Shown here: positions 37,501 through 45,810 of the stretch, in pieces
Position numbering within the stretch: position 1 is the first letter of the stretch
How the letters are laid out: the number at the start of each line of letters is the position of its first letter
Origin: Pseudomonas beijingensis
GTDB taxonomy: Bacteria > Pseudomonadota > Gammaproteobacteria > Pseudomonadales > Pseudomonadaceae
Direction of reading: 5' to 3'
Length of the DNA: 64,000 nucleotides
Assembly: GCF_030687295.1 (NCBI RefSeq)
Contig: NZ_CP117425.1
Coordinates: 6,266,001 to 6,330,000 of the forward strand
Program-made: the position numbers and the translations under genes
Notes under the pieces: model-generated
Told to the model about the DNA's origin: nothing
What the model saw: the letters and a program-made list of their open reading frames with translations, nothing else
The model's database searches: none

Positions 37501-39012
37501 CTGCACCAGATCAACCTTGATGGCCAGGTCATCAGCGATTTCGAACGCGACCGTCTGCACCGCGAAGTGCTGCGCACCCAAGGACGCCTGAGCACCCGTA
37601 GCGAATACGACCGCAGCGGTCGCCTGCGCGCCCGCCAGCGCCGACAGCAAGGCCAATCCACGCTGCTGCCCCCAGCGGCGCAATCGCTGTTTGGCTATGA
37701 CGCCAGCGACCAGTTGGTGGAGCGCTTCGACAGCCAACCCGATGCCGCCCATCGCCAGTTACTGCACTACGACGCCACCGGCCGCATCCTCGCCAGCCAG
37801 GACAACCTCCAGGGCCAGCGTGAAGGCTTTGCCTATGACCCCGCCGCCAACCTGCTCGACGGGCTCACGACCGGTGCAGGGCGGGTCGCGCATAACCGCC
37901 TGTTGACCTACCAGGACAAGCGCTACCGCTATGACGGTTTCGGTCGCATGGTCGAAAAACGCAGCGCCCGGCGTGGCGTCCAACGTTTTCGCTACGACGC
38001 CGAACAACGCCTGGTGGAGGTTCACAACGATAATGGCTCGGTCGTCAAAATGACCTACGACCCGCTGGGTCGACGCATCGAGAAGACCGAATACGACCGC
38101 CACGGCACTGTGCTCGGCCGCACCCGTTTCACCTGGGATGCGCTGCAACTGTTGCAAGAACACCGCGACAGCCAGACCAGCCTCTACATCTATGTCGACG
38201 ACAGCCACGAACCCCTGGCGCGCGTCGACGGCCTGGGCGACCAGCAGAAGGTCCGTTATTACCACAACGATTTCAACGGCCTGCCCGAACAGCTTTCGGA
38301 AGCCGATGGCCACACACTCTGGCGCGCCCGTCACCAGATATGGGGCGGCACGGCCGAAGAATTGCGCGAACCCTATTACATCGAAGAGCAGAACCTGCGT
38401 TTCCAGGGCCAATACCTGGACCGCGAAACCGGGCTGCACTACAACACCCTGCGCTTCTACGACCCGGACATCGGCCGCTTCACCACACCGGACCCCATCG
38501 GCCTGGCGGGAGGGCTGAACCTCTACCAGTACGCGCCGAACCCGGTGAGCTGGATCGACCCGTCAGGACTGATGAAATGCTCGACGCCACCCAAGGGTCG
38601 CAAGGTCAACCGGACGGTCTATCGCTTTGAAGAACCAGGGCGCATCAGCACCACGTGGACGGCGCACAAATGGAACGTCGCAGCCCGGCACCGCTACACC
38701 GCCCCGGGCCTGGGCGGTGTCTATGGCGCCAACTCACGCAAGACCGCCATGGGCGAAGTCAATCACTGGGGTGTGGACCTCTCCACCCGGGTGCTGGTGA
38801 GCAAGGAAGTGCAGCTTAACAATGTCCTGGATTTGACCCGGTCCGATGTGCGCAAGCAATTGGGTGTTTCCCTCAAGAGCATCACCGGCGACAAATACAC
38901 CCAGACCCATCAAATCGGCGCCTGGGCCAAGGCTAATGGCTATGATGGGATCCTGGCGCCGTCGGCGCGAAACCCGACCGGCAGCAACTTGATTTCCTTT
39001 GCGGGTTTTTAG
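34561..39012 (+). CDS. prePAAR-PAAR-Rhs effector with RES-like toxin tip
   Basis: 1483 residues. The prePAAR motif AARLGDALNHT lies at 7-17, with a hydrophobic helix pair at about 31-75 and a PAAR domain about 90-240 (KVTINGQPAVRSGDRSTC, GLISPDVTIGGGSVVV). A second hydrophobic pair sits near 250-300, then an Rhs/YD cage (many xRYDxxGx units) ends at DPIGLAGGLNLYQYAPNP and DPSGL (residue 1337), the self-cleavage site. The 146-residue tip after it has NRTVYRFEEPG, ARHRYTAPGLGGVYGA, AMGEVNHW, LDLTRSDVRKQLG, HQIGAWAKANGYDGIL and SARNPTGSNLISF, which follows the RES (ParT/MbcT) pattern of NAD-consuming toxins. Enzymatic activity is inferred. Confidence 0.93.
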   Translation: MSDALWAARLGDALNHTSMMADILGGVLEVAANIAITAVATAAVVAATGITVATGGLGCFLLGAVVGAVVGLAMSKTGADKGLSNICEGIGNALFPPTVQANILTGSTNTLTNNIPAARAAGAIQSHVAPAGTELEAPEPEAEPSYLDMAENFFSQMWRPTVATPAPGAVPKPLDMIACMKHPPMPPQFLAEGSDKVTINGQPAVRSGDRSTCDATVVSSGLISPDVTIGGGSVVVREIRSGKTPGVGLAVTALLMLKGGKGKFLSNLPCMLVGGAASMAVSSAMGAAANAAMGSSNPVHAATGAKVLGDVEEMDFVLPGILPIDWQRFYNSRDARHDGMFGAGWSVPYEVRVEILPHPEGGETLVYTDEQGRRIDMGSIALGGAVFSAGEGLSVRRHANGELLIESADGLYRLFEPSPANAALLRLNQLGDRNDNRIYLDYDDTGRLAQLRDTFDLTRIALAYDERWPQRVSRIDRLYADQRREVLMHYGYDGQGNLEQVRQSNGQVKRRYAYDAGRRMVEHQLPTGLRCFYEWALVENLEWRVVRHWTDAGDTYTFDYDLVAGTTRITDGLNRISTRRWDARYQITEATDALGRTWTFQWNEESQLLKATAPNGGQHQFSYDEAGNLCETRDPLGRSESTLWLEHWALPLAETDAAGNTWQYRYDSRGNRIRETDPLGNITRYRHDAHGQVVEVIDATGKSKTMRWTALGQLSEHTDCSGYTTRLSYCERGLLLSSTDALGERTLFSYDDQGRLLNKQLPDGRTEHYQRDASGQLIGYSDPAGHTTNFQHTPSGQLQVRTDAHGRWVELSYDNYGRLLALTNENGECYRFTWDAADRLSAQHSLDGSLKRYAYDPLDNVTRVEALAVPGSTDLDLSPHAPIIHELERDAVGRLVAKVTEDGRTEYSYDALDQVNAITFTHQTGEVQTVGFGYDALGQLVTEQSWAGCLEHRYDELGNLTQTQLPDGRWLNRLHYGSGHLHQINLDGQVISDFERDRLHREVLRTQGRLSTRSEYDRSGRLRARQRRQQGQSTLLPPAAQSLFGYDASDQLVERFDSQPDAAHRQLLHYDATGRILASQDNLQGQREGFAYDPAANLLDGLTTGAGRVAHNRLLTYQDKRYRYDGFGRMVEKRSARRGVQRFRYDAEQRLVEVHNDNGSVVKMTYDPLGRRIEKTEYDRHGTVLGRTRFTWDALQLLQEHRDSQTSLYIYVDDSHEPLARVDGLGDQQKVRYYHNDFNGLPEQLSEADGHTLWRARHQIWGGTAEELREPYYIEEQNLRFQGQYLDRETGLHYNTLRFYDPDIGRFTTPDPIGLAGGLNLYQYAPNPVSWIDPSGLMKCSTPPKGRKVNRTVYRFEEPGRISTTWTAHKWNVAARHRYTAPGLGGVYGANSRKTAMGEVNHWGVDLSTRVLVSKEVQLNNVLDLTRSDVRKQLGVSLKSITGDKYTQTHQIGAWAKANGYDGILAPSARNPTGSNLISFAGF

Positions 39013-39013
39013 A

Positions 39014-39292
39014 ATGGGACTGGAAGACGAATACGTCGGCGACGCCGATTGGCAGACATTCGTGCGGCTGTACGAAGAGGACTACCTCGACGACAACGCC
39101 CGTACGCTGGCCAAGGCCATGGACGAGCACCTCGACATGGCCGTGGTGCTGTATGGCAAAAGGGGGCTCAAGGAAGGCTTATGGTGGCTGGAACAGACCG
39201 TGCCCGCCTTGGGCAACAAACGGCCGGCCGATTGCCTCAAGACCCCGAAACTGATCAAGCGCCTGAGAATGGCCTTGATGAGCATGCCGTAA
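39014..39292 (+). CDS. ParS/MbcA-like immunity protein for the RES-type Rhs tip
   Basis: 92 residues from ATG 39014, 1 nt after the rhs stop. The sequence is helical and ends with GLWWLEQTVPALGNKRPADC, LKTPKLIKRLRMALM, which resembles the toxin-binding half (DUF2384) of ParS/MbcA/Xre antitoxins that normally pair with RES toxins. It lacks a visible helix-turn-helix. Immediate position after the tip plus the matching family argue for cytoplasmic immunity. I infer this from pattern similarity; it is not proven. Confidence 0.8.
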   Translation: MGLEDEYVGDADWQTFVRLYEEDYLDDNARTLAKAMDEHLDMAVVLYGKRGLKEGLWWLEQTVPALGNKRPADCLKTPKLIKRLRMALMSMP

Positions 39293-39367
39293 CCCACAAG
39301 GACACCGGTGCAATGGAAGGCATCCAATTGCTTGAACACACTGTCATCAGCCACCTGAGCGACCTGC

Positions 39368-42300
39368 ATGTCTGACGCGCTCTGGGCCGCCCGCCTGGGC
39401 GATGCACTCAACCACACCTCGATGATGGCCGACATCCTCGGCGGCGTCCTGGAGGTGGCGGCCAACATTGCGATCACCGCCCTGGCGACCGCCGCCGTGG
39501 TCGCGGCCACGGGCATCACCGTGGTCACCGGCGGCCTGGGCTGCTTCGTCCTGGGCCTGGTGGTGGGCACCGTCGTCGGCCTGGCCATGAGCAAGACCGG
39601 GGCCGACAAAGGCCTGAGCAATTTATGCGAGGGGATCGGCAACGCCCTCTTTCCGCCCACGGTGCAGGCCAACATCCTCACCGGCTCCAAGGACACCTTC
39701 ACCAACAACATCCCCTCGGCCCGCGCCGCCGGCGCTGTGGTTTCCCATGTCGCGCCGGCCGGCACCGAGCTGGACATGCCCGAGCCGGAAGAAGAGCCTA
39801 GCTATCTGGACATGGCCGGGAATTTCTTCTCGCAGATGTGGCGCCCCACTGTCGCCTCGCCCGCCCCCGGAACAGAGACCCGGCCGGAAGACCTGGTGAT
39901 CTGCACCAAGCATCCAACCATGCCACCGCAGTTCATGGCCGAAGGCTCGGAAAAGGTCACCATCAACGGCCAGCCCGCCGTGCGCAGTGGCGACCGCAGC
40001 ACCTGCGATGCGACGGTGGTGTCGGCCGGGCTGATTTCGCCCAACGTGACCATTGGCGGCGGTTCGGTGGTGGTGCGCGAGATCCGCAGCGGCAAGACCC
40101 CGGGCGTGGGCCTGGCGGTCACCGCGTTGCTGATGCTCAAGGGCGGCAAGGGCAAGTTCTTCAGCAAACTGCCGTGCATGCTGGTGGGCGGCGCGGTGTC
40201 CATGGCCGCCAGCAGCGCCGCGAACGCGGCCGCCAACGCCGCCATGGGCTCGTCGAACCCGGTGCATGCCGCCACGGGCGCCAAAGTATTGGGCGGTGAC
40301 GAAGAGCTGGATTTCGTCTTGCCCGGCATCCTGCCGATTGACTGGCAACGCGTGTACAACAGCCGCGACGAACGCCGCGACAGTTTGTTCGGCGCCGGCT
40401 GGAGCGTCGCCTACGAAGTCCAAGTGCAAATCCAGCCCCACCCCGACGGCGGCGAAACCCTGGTCTACACCGACGAACAGGGCCGGCCCATCGACATGGG
40501 CTCCATCCCCTTGGGCGGCGCGGTGTTCAGCGCCGGCGAAGGCCTGGCCGTGCGCCGCCATGTGAACGGGCAATTGCTGATCGAAAGCGAAGACGGCCTG
40601 TACCGTTTGTTCGAACCTTCGCCAGCCAACCCATCACACCTGCGCCTGAGCCAACTGGGCGACCGCAACGACAACCGCATCCACCTCGACTACGACGACG
40701 CCGGACGCCTGGTGCGGCTGCGCGACACCTTCGACCTGGTGCAAATCGAGCTGATCCGCGCAGGCGAACGCGTCACCCACATCGAACGACTGTACCCCGA
40801 CCAAACGCGAGAGGTGCTGGTCAGCTACGCCTACGACGCGGCCAACACCCTCGCCGAAGTGCGCGACGCCACCGGCCAGGTGCAACGGCGCTTCCGCTAC
40901 GACGCCGGGCAACGAATGGTCGAGCACCAGTTGCCCACCGGCCTGCACTGCTTCTACGAATGGGCCCTGATCGACGATCAGGAATGGCGCGTGGTCCGCC
41001 ACTGGACCGACGAAGGCGACACCTACCAGTTCGACTATGACCTCAAGGCCGGCATCACCCGCATCAGCGACAGCCTGCAACGGGTCAGCACCCGGCACTG
41101 GAACAGCCAGCACCAGATCACCCGGTTCAGCGACAACCTCGGCCAGACGTGGCTGTTCGAGTGGAACGATGAGCGCCAGTTGCTCAGCGCCACCGATCCA
41201 CAGGGCGGCCAGTACTCATTCAGCTACGACGACGCCGGCAACCTCATCAGCGAAACCGACCCGTTGGGCCGCAGCGATTCCACCCTCTGGCTCGAACACT
41301 GGGCCCTGCCGCTGGTGGACACCGACGCCGCCGGCCACAGCTGGAAGTACCGCTACGATCAACGCGGCAACTGCACCGCGGAAACCGACCCGCTGGGCCA
41401 TGTCACCCGCTACCGCTACGACGCCCATGGCCAGGTCGTGGAGATCATCGACGCCACCGGCAAAAGCAAAAAGCTGCGCTGGAACCCGTTCGGGCAATTG
41501 GTGGAACACGTCGATTGCTCGGGTTACCCGACGCGTTTCAGCTACGACGCGCGCGGTTACCTGCAGACCATCACCGACGCCCTCGGCGAACGCACCCAAT
41601 TCAGCTACGACGCCCAAGGGCGCCTGCTCGGCAGCCAATTGCCGGACGGCCGCACCGAGCACTACCAGCGCGACACCGCAGGCTTACTCACCGGCTACAC
41701 CGACCCGGCCGGGCACACCACGCTCTACCAACACAACCGCCGCGGCCAGGTTCGCCAACGCACCGACGCCCAGGGCCGGCAGGTGCAGTTCGCCTACGAC
41801 AGCTTCGGCCGGCTGCAAGCGCTGACCAATGAGAATGGCGAGAGCTACCGGTTTGCCTGGGATGCCGGGGATCGGTTGACCGAACAACAAGACCTGGATG
41901 GCAGCGCCAAGCGCTACGACTACGACCGCCTCGACAACGTCGCGGCAGTGACGGCGATGCCTGCGCCGTACGGCACGGGCCTGGCGATCATTCCCGAAGC
42001 ACCGCCGGCGCCCATCGTCCATCGCCTGGAACGCGACGGCGCGGGCCGGCTGATCGCCAAAGTCACCGACGATGGCCGCACTGAATACAGCTACGACCCG
42101 CTGGACCAACTCATCGCCGTCACCTTCACCGACCTGCAGGGCAACGCCCAGACCCTGAGCTTCGCCTACGACGCCCTCGGCCAGTTGCTCGCCGAAAACA
42201 GCGCCGCCGGCAGCCTGCAACACCACTACGACGAACTCGGCAACCTGATCCAGAGCCAACTGCCCGATGGCCGCTGGGTCAATCGCCTGTACTACGGCAG

Positions 42301-43786
42301 CGGCCACCTGCACCAGATCAACCTCGACGGCCAAGTCATCAGCGACTTCGAACGCGACCGCCTGCACCGCGAAGTGCTGCGCACCCAAGGGCAGATCAGC
42401 ACCCGCAGCGAATACGACCGCAGCGGCCGCCTGCGCACGCGACAACGCCGCCACAGCAGCCAACCCTCGCTGCTGCCAGCGGCGGTGCAACAACACTTCG
42501 AGTATGACCCCGCCGACAACCTCATCGGCAAACTCGACCAGCAACCCGCCGCGCAACAGCGCCAGCTACTGCACTACGACGCCACCGGCCGCATCATCGC
42601 CAGCCAGGACAGCCTGCACGGCCAGCGCGAAACCTTCACCTACGACGCCGCCGCCAACCTGCTGGACGGCCCAGCCCCCGGCGCCGGGCTGGTGGTGCAC
42701 AACAAACTGCTGACCTACCAGGACAAGCGCTACCGCTACGACGCCTTCGGCCGGATGATCGAAAAACGCAGCGCCAAACGCGGCGTGCAACACTTCGCCT
42801 ATGACGCCAACAGCCGCTTGATTGAAGTGCGCAACGACAATGGCAGCGTCGTGAAAATGGCCTACGACCCGCTGGGCCGGCGCATCGCCAAGGCCGAGCA
42901 CGACAACAATGGTTACCCGCTGGGCGAAACCTGCTTCACCTGGGACGGCATGCGCTTATTGCAGGAAAGTCGGTACAACCAGACCAGCCTTTATCTTTAT
43001 ACGGATAACACCTACGAACCCCTTGCACGGATCGATGGATACGGCGCGCATCAGAAAGTCCGTTATTACCACAACGACCTGAACGGCCTGCCAGAACAAC
43101 TCACAGAAGCCGACGGACGAAGCGTCTGGCAAGCTCGATTTGAGGTGTGGGGTAACCCCCTTCAGGAAATTCGTGAACCCTACTTCATCGAAGAGCAAAA
43201 CCTGAGGTTCCAGGGACAGTACCTCGATCGAGAAATTGGGCTGCACTACAACGTTCTCAGGTTTTATGATCCCGACGTGGGTCGCTTCACTACGCCCGAC
43301 CCAATAGGCTTGGCCGGAGGCCTTAATTTTTATGCCTATGCACCCAACCCTATCGGCTATGCAGACCCTCTAGGTCTTGCAGTCGACCCGCTGATAAAAC
43401 TGAAAGACCGCGGGTACACAGGCGTCACGAAGACACCCGGTGGAGGTCTCGACTATTCTGAAAGTAACGCGCTTTACAACAAAAAACCCGGCGTGAACCC
43501 AATCGTTAGAATTGAATACACCGGGGACTATGGGAAGGACTTCGAGGCCGCAAACAAGGCGGCCAAATTGAGTCAAAAAACTACGCCGTCCGGTCATGTA
43601 TGGCACCACCTGGATGATTACGATCCCAAGACCAACACAGGCACGATGCAACTCATCAAGCAAAACGCCCACAACGGCATAAGCCATAACGGCGGCGTAG
43701 CTCAATACAAAGCAGCTACGGGCAAGGCCTATACCCACCCAGCTCGTTTCAAGAGCAGAACAAAAGGAGCATCCAAATGCGGCTGA
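39368..43786 (+). CDS. prePAAR-PAAR-Rhs effector with WHH-type nuclease tip
   Basis: 1472 residues, same N terminus as the first Rhs (AARLGDALNHT, hydrophobic pair, PAAR, cage) and a cage that ends at DPLGL also at residue 1337. The 135-residue tip has GHVWHHLDDYDP, NTGTMQLIKQNAHNGISHNGG and YTHPARF, the WHH/HNH-endonuclease superfamily pattern (catalytic His-His, then two more His). The likely target is cytoplasmic DNA. From about 42950 the coding DNA becomes AT-richer and uses codons not seen earlier in the cage, pointing to a recombined 3' part. It overlaps the immunity gene by 10 nt. Confidence 0.93.
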   Translation: MSDALWAARLGDALNHTSMMADILGGVLEVAANIAITALATAAVVAATGITVVTGGLGCFVLGLVVGTVVGLAMSKTGADKGLSNLCEGIGNALFPPTVQANILTGSKDTFTNNIPSARAAGAVVSHVAPAGTELDMPEPEEEPSYLDMAGNFFSQMWRPTVASPAPGTETRPEDLVICTKHPTMPPQFMAEGSEKVTINGQPAVRSGDRSTCDATVVSAGLISPNVTIGGGSVVVREIRSGKTPGVGLAVTALLMLKGGKGKFFSKLPCMLVGGAVSMAASSAANAAANAAMGSSNPVHAATGAKVLGGDEELDFVLPGILPIDWQRVYNSRDERRDSLFGAGWSVAYEVQVQIQPHPDGGETLVYTDEQGRPIDMGSIPLGGAVFSAGEGLAVRRHVNGQLLIESEDGLYRLFEPSPANPSHLRLSQLGDRNDNRIHLDYDDAGRLVRLRDTFDLVQIELIRAGERVTHIERLYPDQTREVLVSYAYDAANTLAEVRDATGQVQRRFRYDAGQRMVEHQLPTGLHCFYEWALIDDQEWRVVRHWTDEGDTYQFDYDLKAGITRISDSLQRVSTRHWNSQHQITRFSDNLGQTWLFEWNDERQLLSATDPQGGQYSFSYDDAGNLISETDPLGRSDSTLWLEHWALPLVDTDAAGHSWKYRYDQRGNCTAETDPLGHVTRYRYDAHGQVVEIIDATGKSKKLRWNPFGQLVEHVDCSGYPTRFSYDARGYLQTITDALGERTQFSYDAQGRLLGSQLPDGRTEHYQRDTAGLLTGYTDPAGHTTLYQHNRRGQVRQRTDAQGRQVQFAYDSFGRLQALTNENGESYRFAWDAGDRLTEQQDLDGSAKRYDYDRLDNVAAVTAMPAPYGTGLAIIPEAPPAPIVHRLERDGAGRLIAKVTDDGRTEYSYDPLDQLIAVTFTDLQGNAQTLSFAYDALGQLLAENSAAGSLQHHYDELGNLIQSQLPDGRWVNRLYYGSGHLHQINLDGQVISDFERDRLHREVLRTQGQISTRSEYDRSGRLRTRQRRHSSQPSLLPAAVQQHFEYDPADNLIGKLDQQPAAQQRQLLHYDATGRIIASQDSLHGQRETFTYDAAANLLDGPAPGAGLVVHNKLLTYQDKRYRYDAFGRMIEKRSAKRGVQHFAYDANSRLIEVRNDNGSVVKMAYDPLGRRIAKAEHDNNGYPLGETCFTWDGMRLLQESRYNQTSLYLYTDNTYEPLARIDGYGAHQKVRYYHNDLNGLPEQLTEADGRSVWQARFEVWGNPLQEIREPYFIEEQNLRFQGQYLDREIGLHYNVLRFYDPDVGRFTTPDPIGLAGGLNFYAYAPNPIGYADPLGLAVDPLIKLKDRGYTGVTKTPGGGLDYSESNALYNKKPGVNPIVRIEYTGDYGKDFEAANKAAKLSQKTTPSGHVWHHLDDYDPKTNTGTMQLIKQNAHNGISHNGGVAQYKAATGKAYTHPARFKSRTKGASKCG

Positions 43787-44187
43787 CCCTCGAAGAATCC
43801 GAACGCGCCCTCTCTGTGCAAGAGTTGAATGAGTTCCAAGAAAAATTCAATGTGGAATTACCGATAGCCTTTAGGCAATTTTATCTAAAGCACAACGGCG
43901 GCGATTTGTCTGAGAGCAATAGCGAAAATGATTTCTTGCTGGGTGGATTCACGCCGATCAAATACGGACAAGCCCCTATCGAAACGGTCTATCGCGACTT
44001 GACGGACGACGTTCCGTCGTTAAAGCAGATGATCCCCTTTGCGTACGATCAGGGTGGTAACTCCTTCCTCTTATCCGTTAAGGAAGCTGACTTCGGAAAT
44101 ATTTATCTGTACTTGATGGATGAAGAAGATCTGGCGTTCGTATGCGAATCATTTGAGGAATTCCTTGCTGAACTCACAGGCCAATAG
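43777..44187 (+). CDS. SUKH-1 (SMI1/KNR4) immunity protein
   Basis: 136 residues from ATG 43777, overlapping the WHH rhs stop by 10 nt. SUKH landmarks are the early helix QELNEFQEKFNVELPIAFRQFYLKHNGG, then DFLLGGFTPIKYG, LKQMIPFAYDQGGNSFLLS, and FVCESFEEFLAEL. SUKH proteins are the commonest immunity partners of HNH/WHH nuclease tips. It is AT-rich relative to the T6SS genes, matching the tip rather than the cage. Confidence 0.92.
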   Translation: MRLTLEESERALSVQELNEFQEKFNVELPIAFRQFYLKHNGGDLSESNSENDFLLGGFTPIKYGQAPIETVYRDLTDDVPSLKQMIPFAYDQGGNSFLLSVKEADFGNIYLYLMDEEDLAFVCESFEEFLAELTGQ

Positions 44188-44418
44188 AGCCGGTGGCGTC
44201 ATCGCTGGACAGGCTTACCATGCTGCCTGGAAATAACCTACCCACGAGCCTGTGAAGCGATTGCCTCACGAGGCTCGCTCAGGTCTACGTATGAGTATTG
44301 GATTTCAAGAGGACGTTACGAATCCAGAGTCATCAAAAAAGAGCCGGGCGGCCCATTTGCTCGTTGGAACGTCGAGATTTTGAGCGAAGAACCGCGAATC
44401 GACGCAGGCAGGAACTAG
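44188..44418 (+). pseudogene. displaced toxin-tip tail
   Basis: An in-frame stretch without a start codon, ending at TAG (44416-44418): ...CEAIASRGSLRSTYEYWISR then a strongly charged tail (KKEPGGPFARWNVEIL...DAGRN). It lies between an immunity gene and a second immunity-like gene and shares a block with the fragment at 45105-45182. I interpret it as the 3' end of an older Rhs toxin tip left behind by tip exchange. It could also be untranslated remnant DNA. Confidence 0.6.
44252..44289. repeat. short direct repeat copy A
   Basis: About 38 nt (TGAAGCGATTGCCTCACGAG onward to GGTCTACG) recurs with a few substitutions at 45139-45176. Both copies sit at the 3' end of a tail fragment just before an immunity-like gene, so they look like homology tracts used for tip exchange. 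Confidence 0.6.
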
Positions 44419-44440
44419 ACCCAGCGAGGCATTCAAGACC

Positions 44441-45106
44441 ATGATCTTAAAAGAAATCTACCTGTACCCAGACTTGGGCGAATTCAGCGACGAAATTATT
44501 CATCCGTTTCGCGACCAAAGCCGATCGCTTTGCAATTTTCTTGAGCGCAGCCTGAGTGCAGAAAAGTTCGAAACGCCCAACTTCAAGAAAATCTGCTTTG
44601 TCGGCACCCGCCATGCCGTCAATGAGCCCTATGTAAACTCCAGCGGTGCGCTCATCGTCAATGTTGGCCTGGATACCGAACTGTATAAAAAATGCACATC
44701 GGTCAACGAGCTCAATGAGTTCTTTATACAACGGTTGCTGGAGGGCCTGGAACAATGCCGCCCACACATGGCCTTGCCCCTTGATCTGCTGAAAAACGCC
44801 ATGGATGAGTTCCGCCGCAACCACTATAAAAACGAGTGGACCTTCAAGCAGAAAAAAATAAAAGGGTCGGACTATGTCTGCGCCCTGGAATGCCAGTTAA
44901 CCATCGACTGCTTTCTCATGAACCTTAAAGTCTTGAGGAAAGACACACCGGTACTCGACAAAGAAATTCTGCGGACCGCGCCCGACGAAATAGCGTTCGG
45001 TCCGTACCTCAAAGACCTCAAGGAAGAAGGCGGCAGAATAAAAGTCATCGACAAGTCGGGTGTGGCCTTCTACACCACCACGGTTGCTAGCCTGGACAAG
45101 CTTTGA
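44441..45106 (+). CDS. orphan immunity-like protein
   Basis: 221 residues from ATG 44441. Unrecognised, with no signal peptide or membrane span. It is acidic/basic mixed and AT-rich (many Lys/Ile codons), with segments such as CNFLERSLSAEKF, FVGTRHAVNEPYV, and FYTTTVASLDKL. Its context (just after a toxin tail, size typical of immunity proteins) suggests immunity to a toxin that no longer has a gene here. No family is assigned. Confidence 0.65.
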   Translation: MILKEIYLYPDLGEFSDEIIHPFRDQSRSLCNFLERSLSAEKFETPNFKKICFVGTRHAVNEPYVNSSGALIVNVGLDTELYKKCTSVNELNEFFIQRLLEGLEQCRPHMALPLDLLKNAMDEFRRNHYKNEWTFKQKKIKGSDYVCALECQLTIDCFLMNLKVLRKDTPVLDKEILRTAPDEIAFGPYLKDLKEEGGRIKVIDKSGVAFYTTTVASLDKL

Positions 45107-45182
45107 CATTTGTATGCCAATCGAGCCAACAGATGAGCATGAAGTGATTGCCCCACGAGGCTCGCTCGGGTCTACGCCATGA
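45105..45182 (+). pseudogene. second displaced toxin-tip tail
   Basis: In the +1 frame relative to the gene before it, DNA reads MPIEPTDEHEVIAPRGSLGS then TP and a TGA at 45180-45182. The TGA overlaps the next ATG (ATGA), as tip and immunity genes do. It shares RGSL with the tail at 44188. Likely the last residues of a lost toxin. Confidence 0.55.
45139..45176. repeat. short direct repeat copy B
   Basis: The second copy of the 38-nt tract (TGAAGTGATTGCCCCACGAG onward), matching copy A at 44252-44289 at all but a few positions. The two copies flank the 221-residue immunity-like gene, so that gene could be lost or gained by recombination. Confidence 0.6.
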
Positions 45183-45802
45183 GTATGGAAATTCGCAAGC
45201 ACCTGGAAGTGGAGCTACTGGCGGCGCTGAAGCAAACAACGGCAGCCCACTTGGACCTGAAGGCCAGCAAAAACAAACTTGGCCTGCTTGCGGCCAAGGA
45301 AAAGCTGGGGGAAATCTACGTTCAACACCTGACCAAGGCCGATGGTTATTACGCCGGGTTGGAGATCCATACCTGCGAGGCCTTCAGCTTCTGCAAAGAG
45401 CAATCCCCGCCCTACCAGAGCCGGCTGCTGAACGCGTCGTTTTTGTCGAAGAGTTCCTTGTCGGAAGATGCAAAACAATTCGGTGACGAGCTGGGCGGCA
45501 TCATCAGAACCCCGTCCCCTCAAGCCATCAGCGCAACCGTCAAAAAAATAACCGAACGGCTCGAGAAACTTTACCTGCCCAAGGCAGAGCACAGCGTTCT
45601 TGGCTCGCCCGCATTAATCGATGACGTGTTGGCTGAGCCGGATAACTATGCGTTTCCATTCCTGACGATTGTTTTTGCAGCGCACAAAAATAATCTGAGC
45701 CTGGATTCGGATGTGCTCAAGAAAGCCCTGGCAACTAAATCAATATTTGGGAACAAGCAGTTCGACTTGGCGCTTGCAAACAAATTACTAGGCGCAGGTT
45801 AA
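45179..45802 (+). CDS. orphan immunity-like protein
   Basis: 207 residues from ATG 45179, overlapping the preceding tail by 4 nt. Predicted helical (KHLEVELLAALKQTTAAHLDL, TVKKITERLEKLYL, LKKALATKSIFGN), no signal peptide, no recognised family. Position after a toxin tail supports immunity. A REP-type repeat begins soon after its stop. Confidence 0.65.
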   Translation: MSMEIRKHLEVELLAALKQTTAAHLDLKASKNKLGLLAAKEKLGEIYVQHLTKADGYYAGLEIHTCEAFSFCKEQSPPYQSRLLNASFLSKSSLSEDAKQFGDELGGIIRTPSPQAISATVKKITERLEKLYLPKAEHSVLGSPALIDDVLAEPDNYAFPFLTIVFAAHKNNLSLDSDVLKKALATKSIFGNKQFDLALANKLLGAG

Positions 45803-45810
45803 ACACAAAT

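Noticed and set aside
39293..39367. Extra small gene between the first immunity gene and the second Rhs
   Set aside because: Only 75 nt and no start with a ribosome site.
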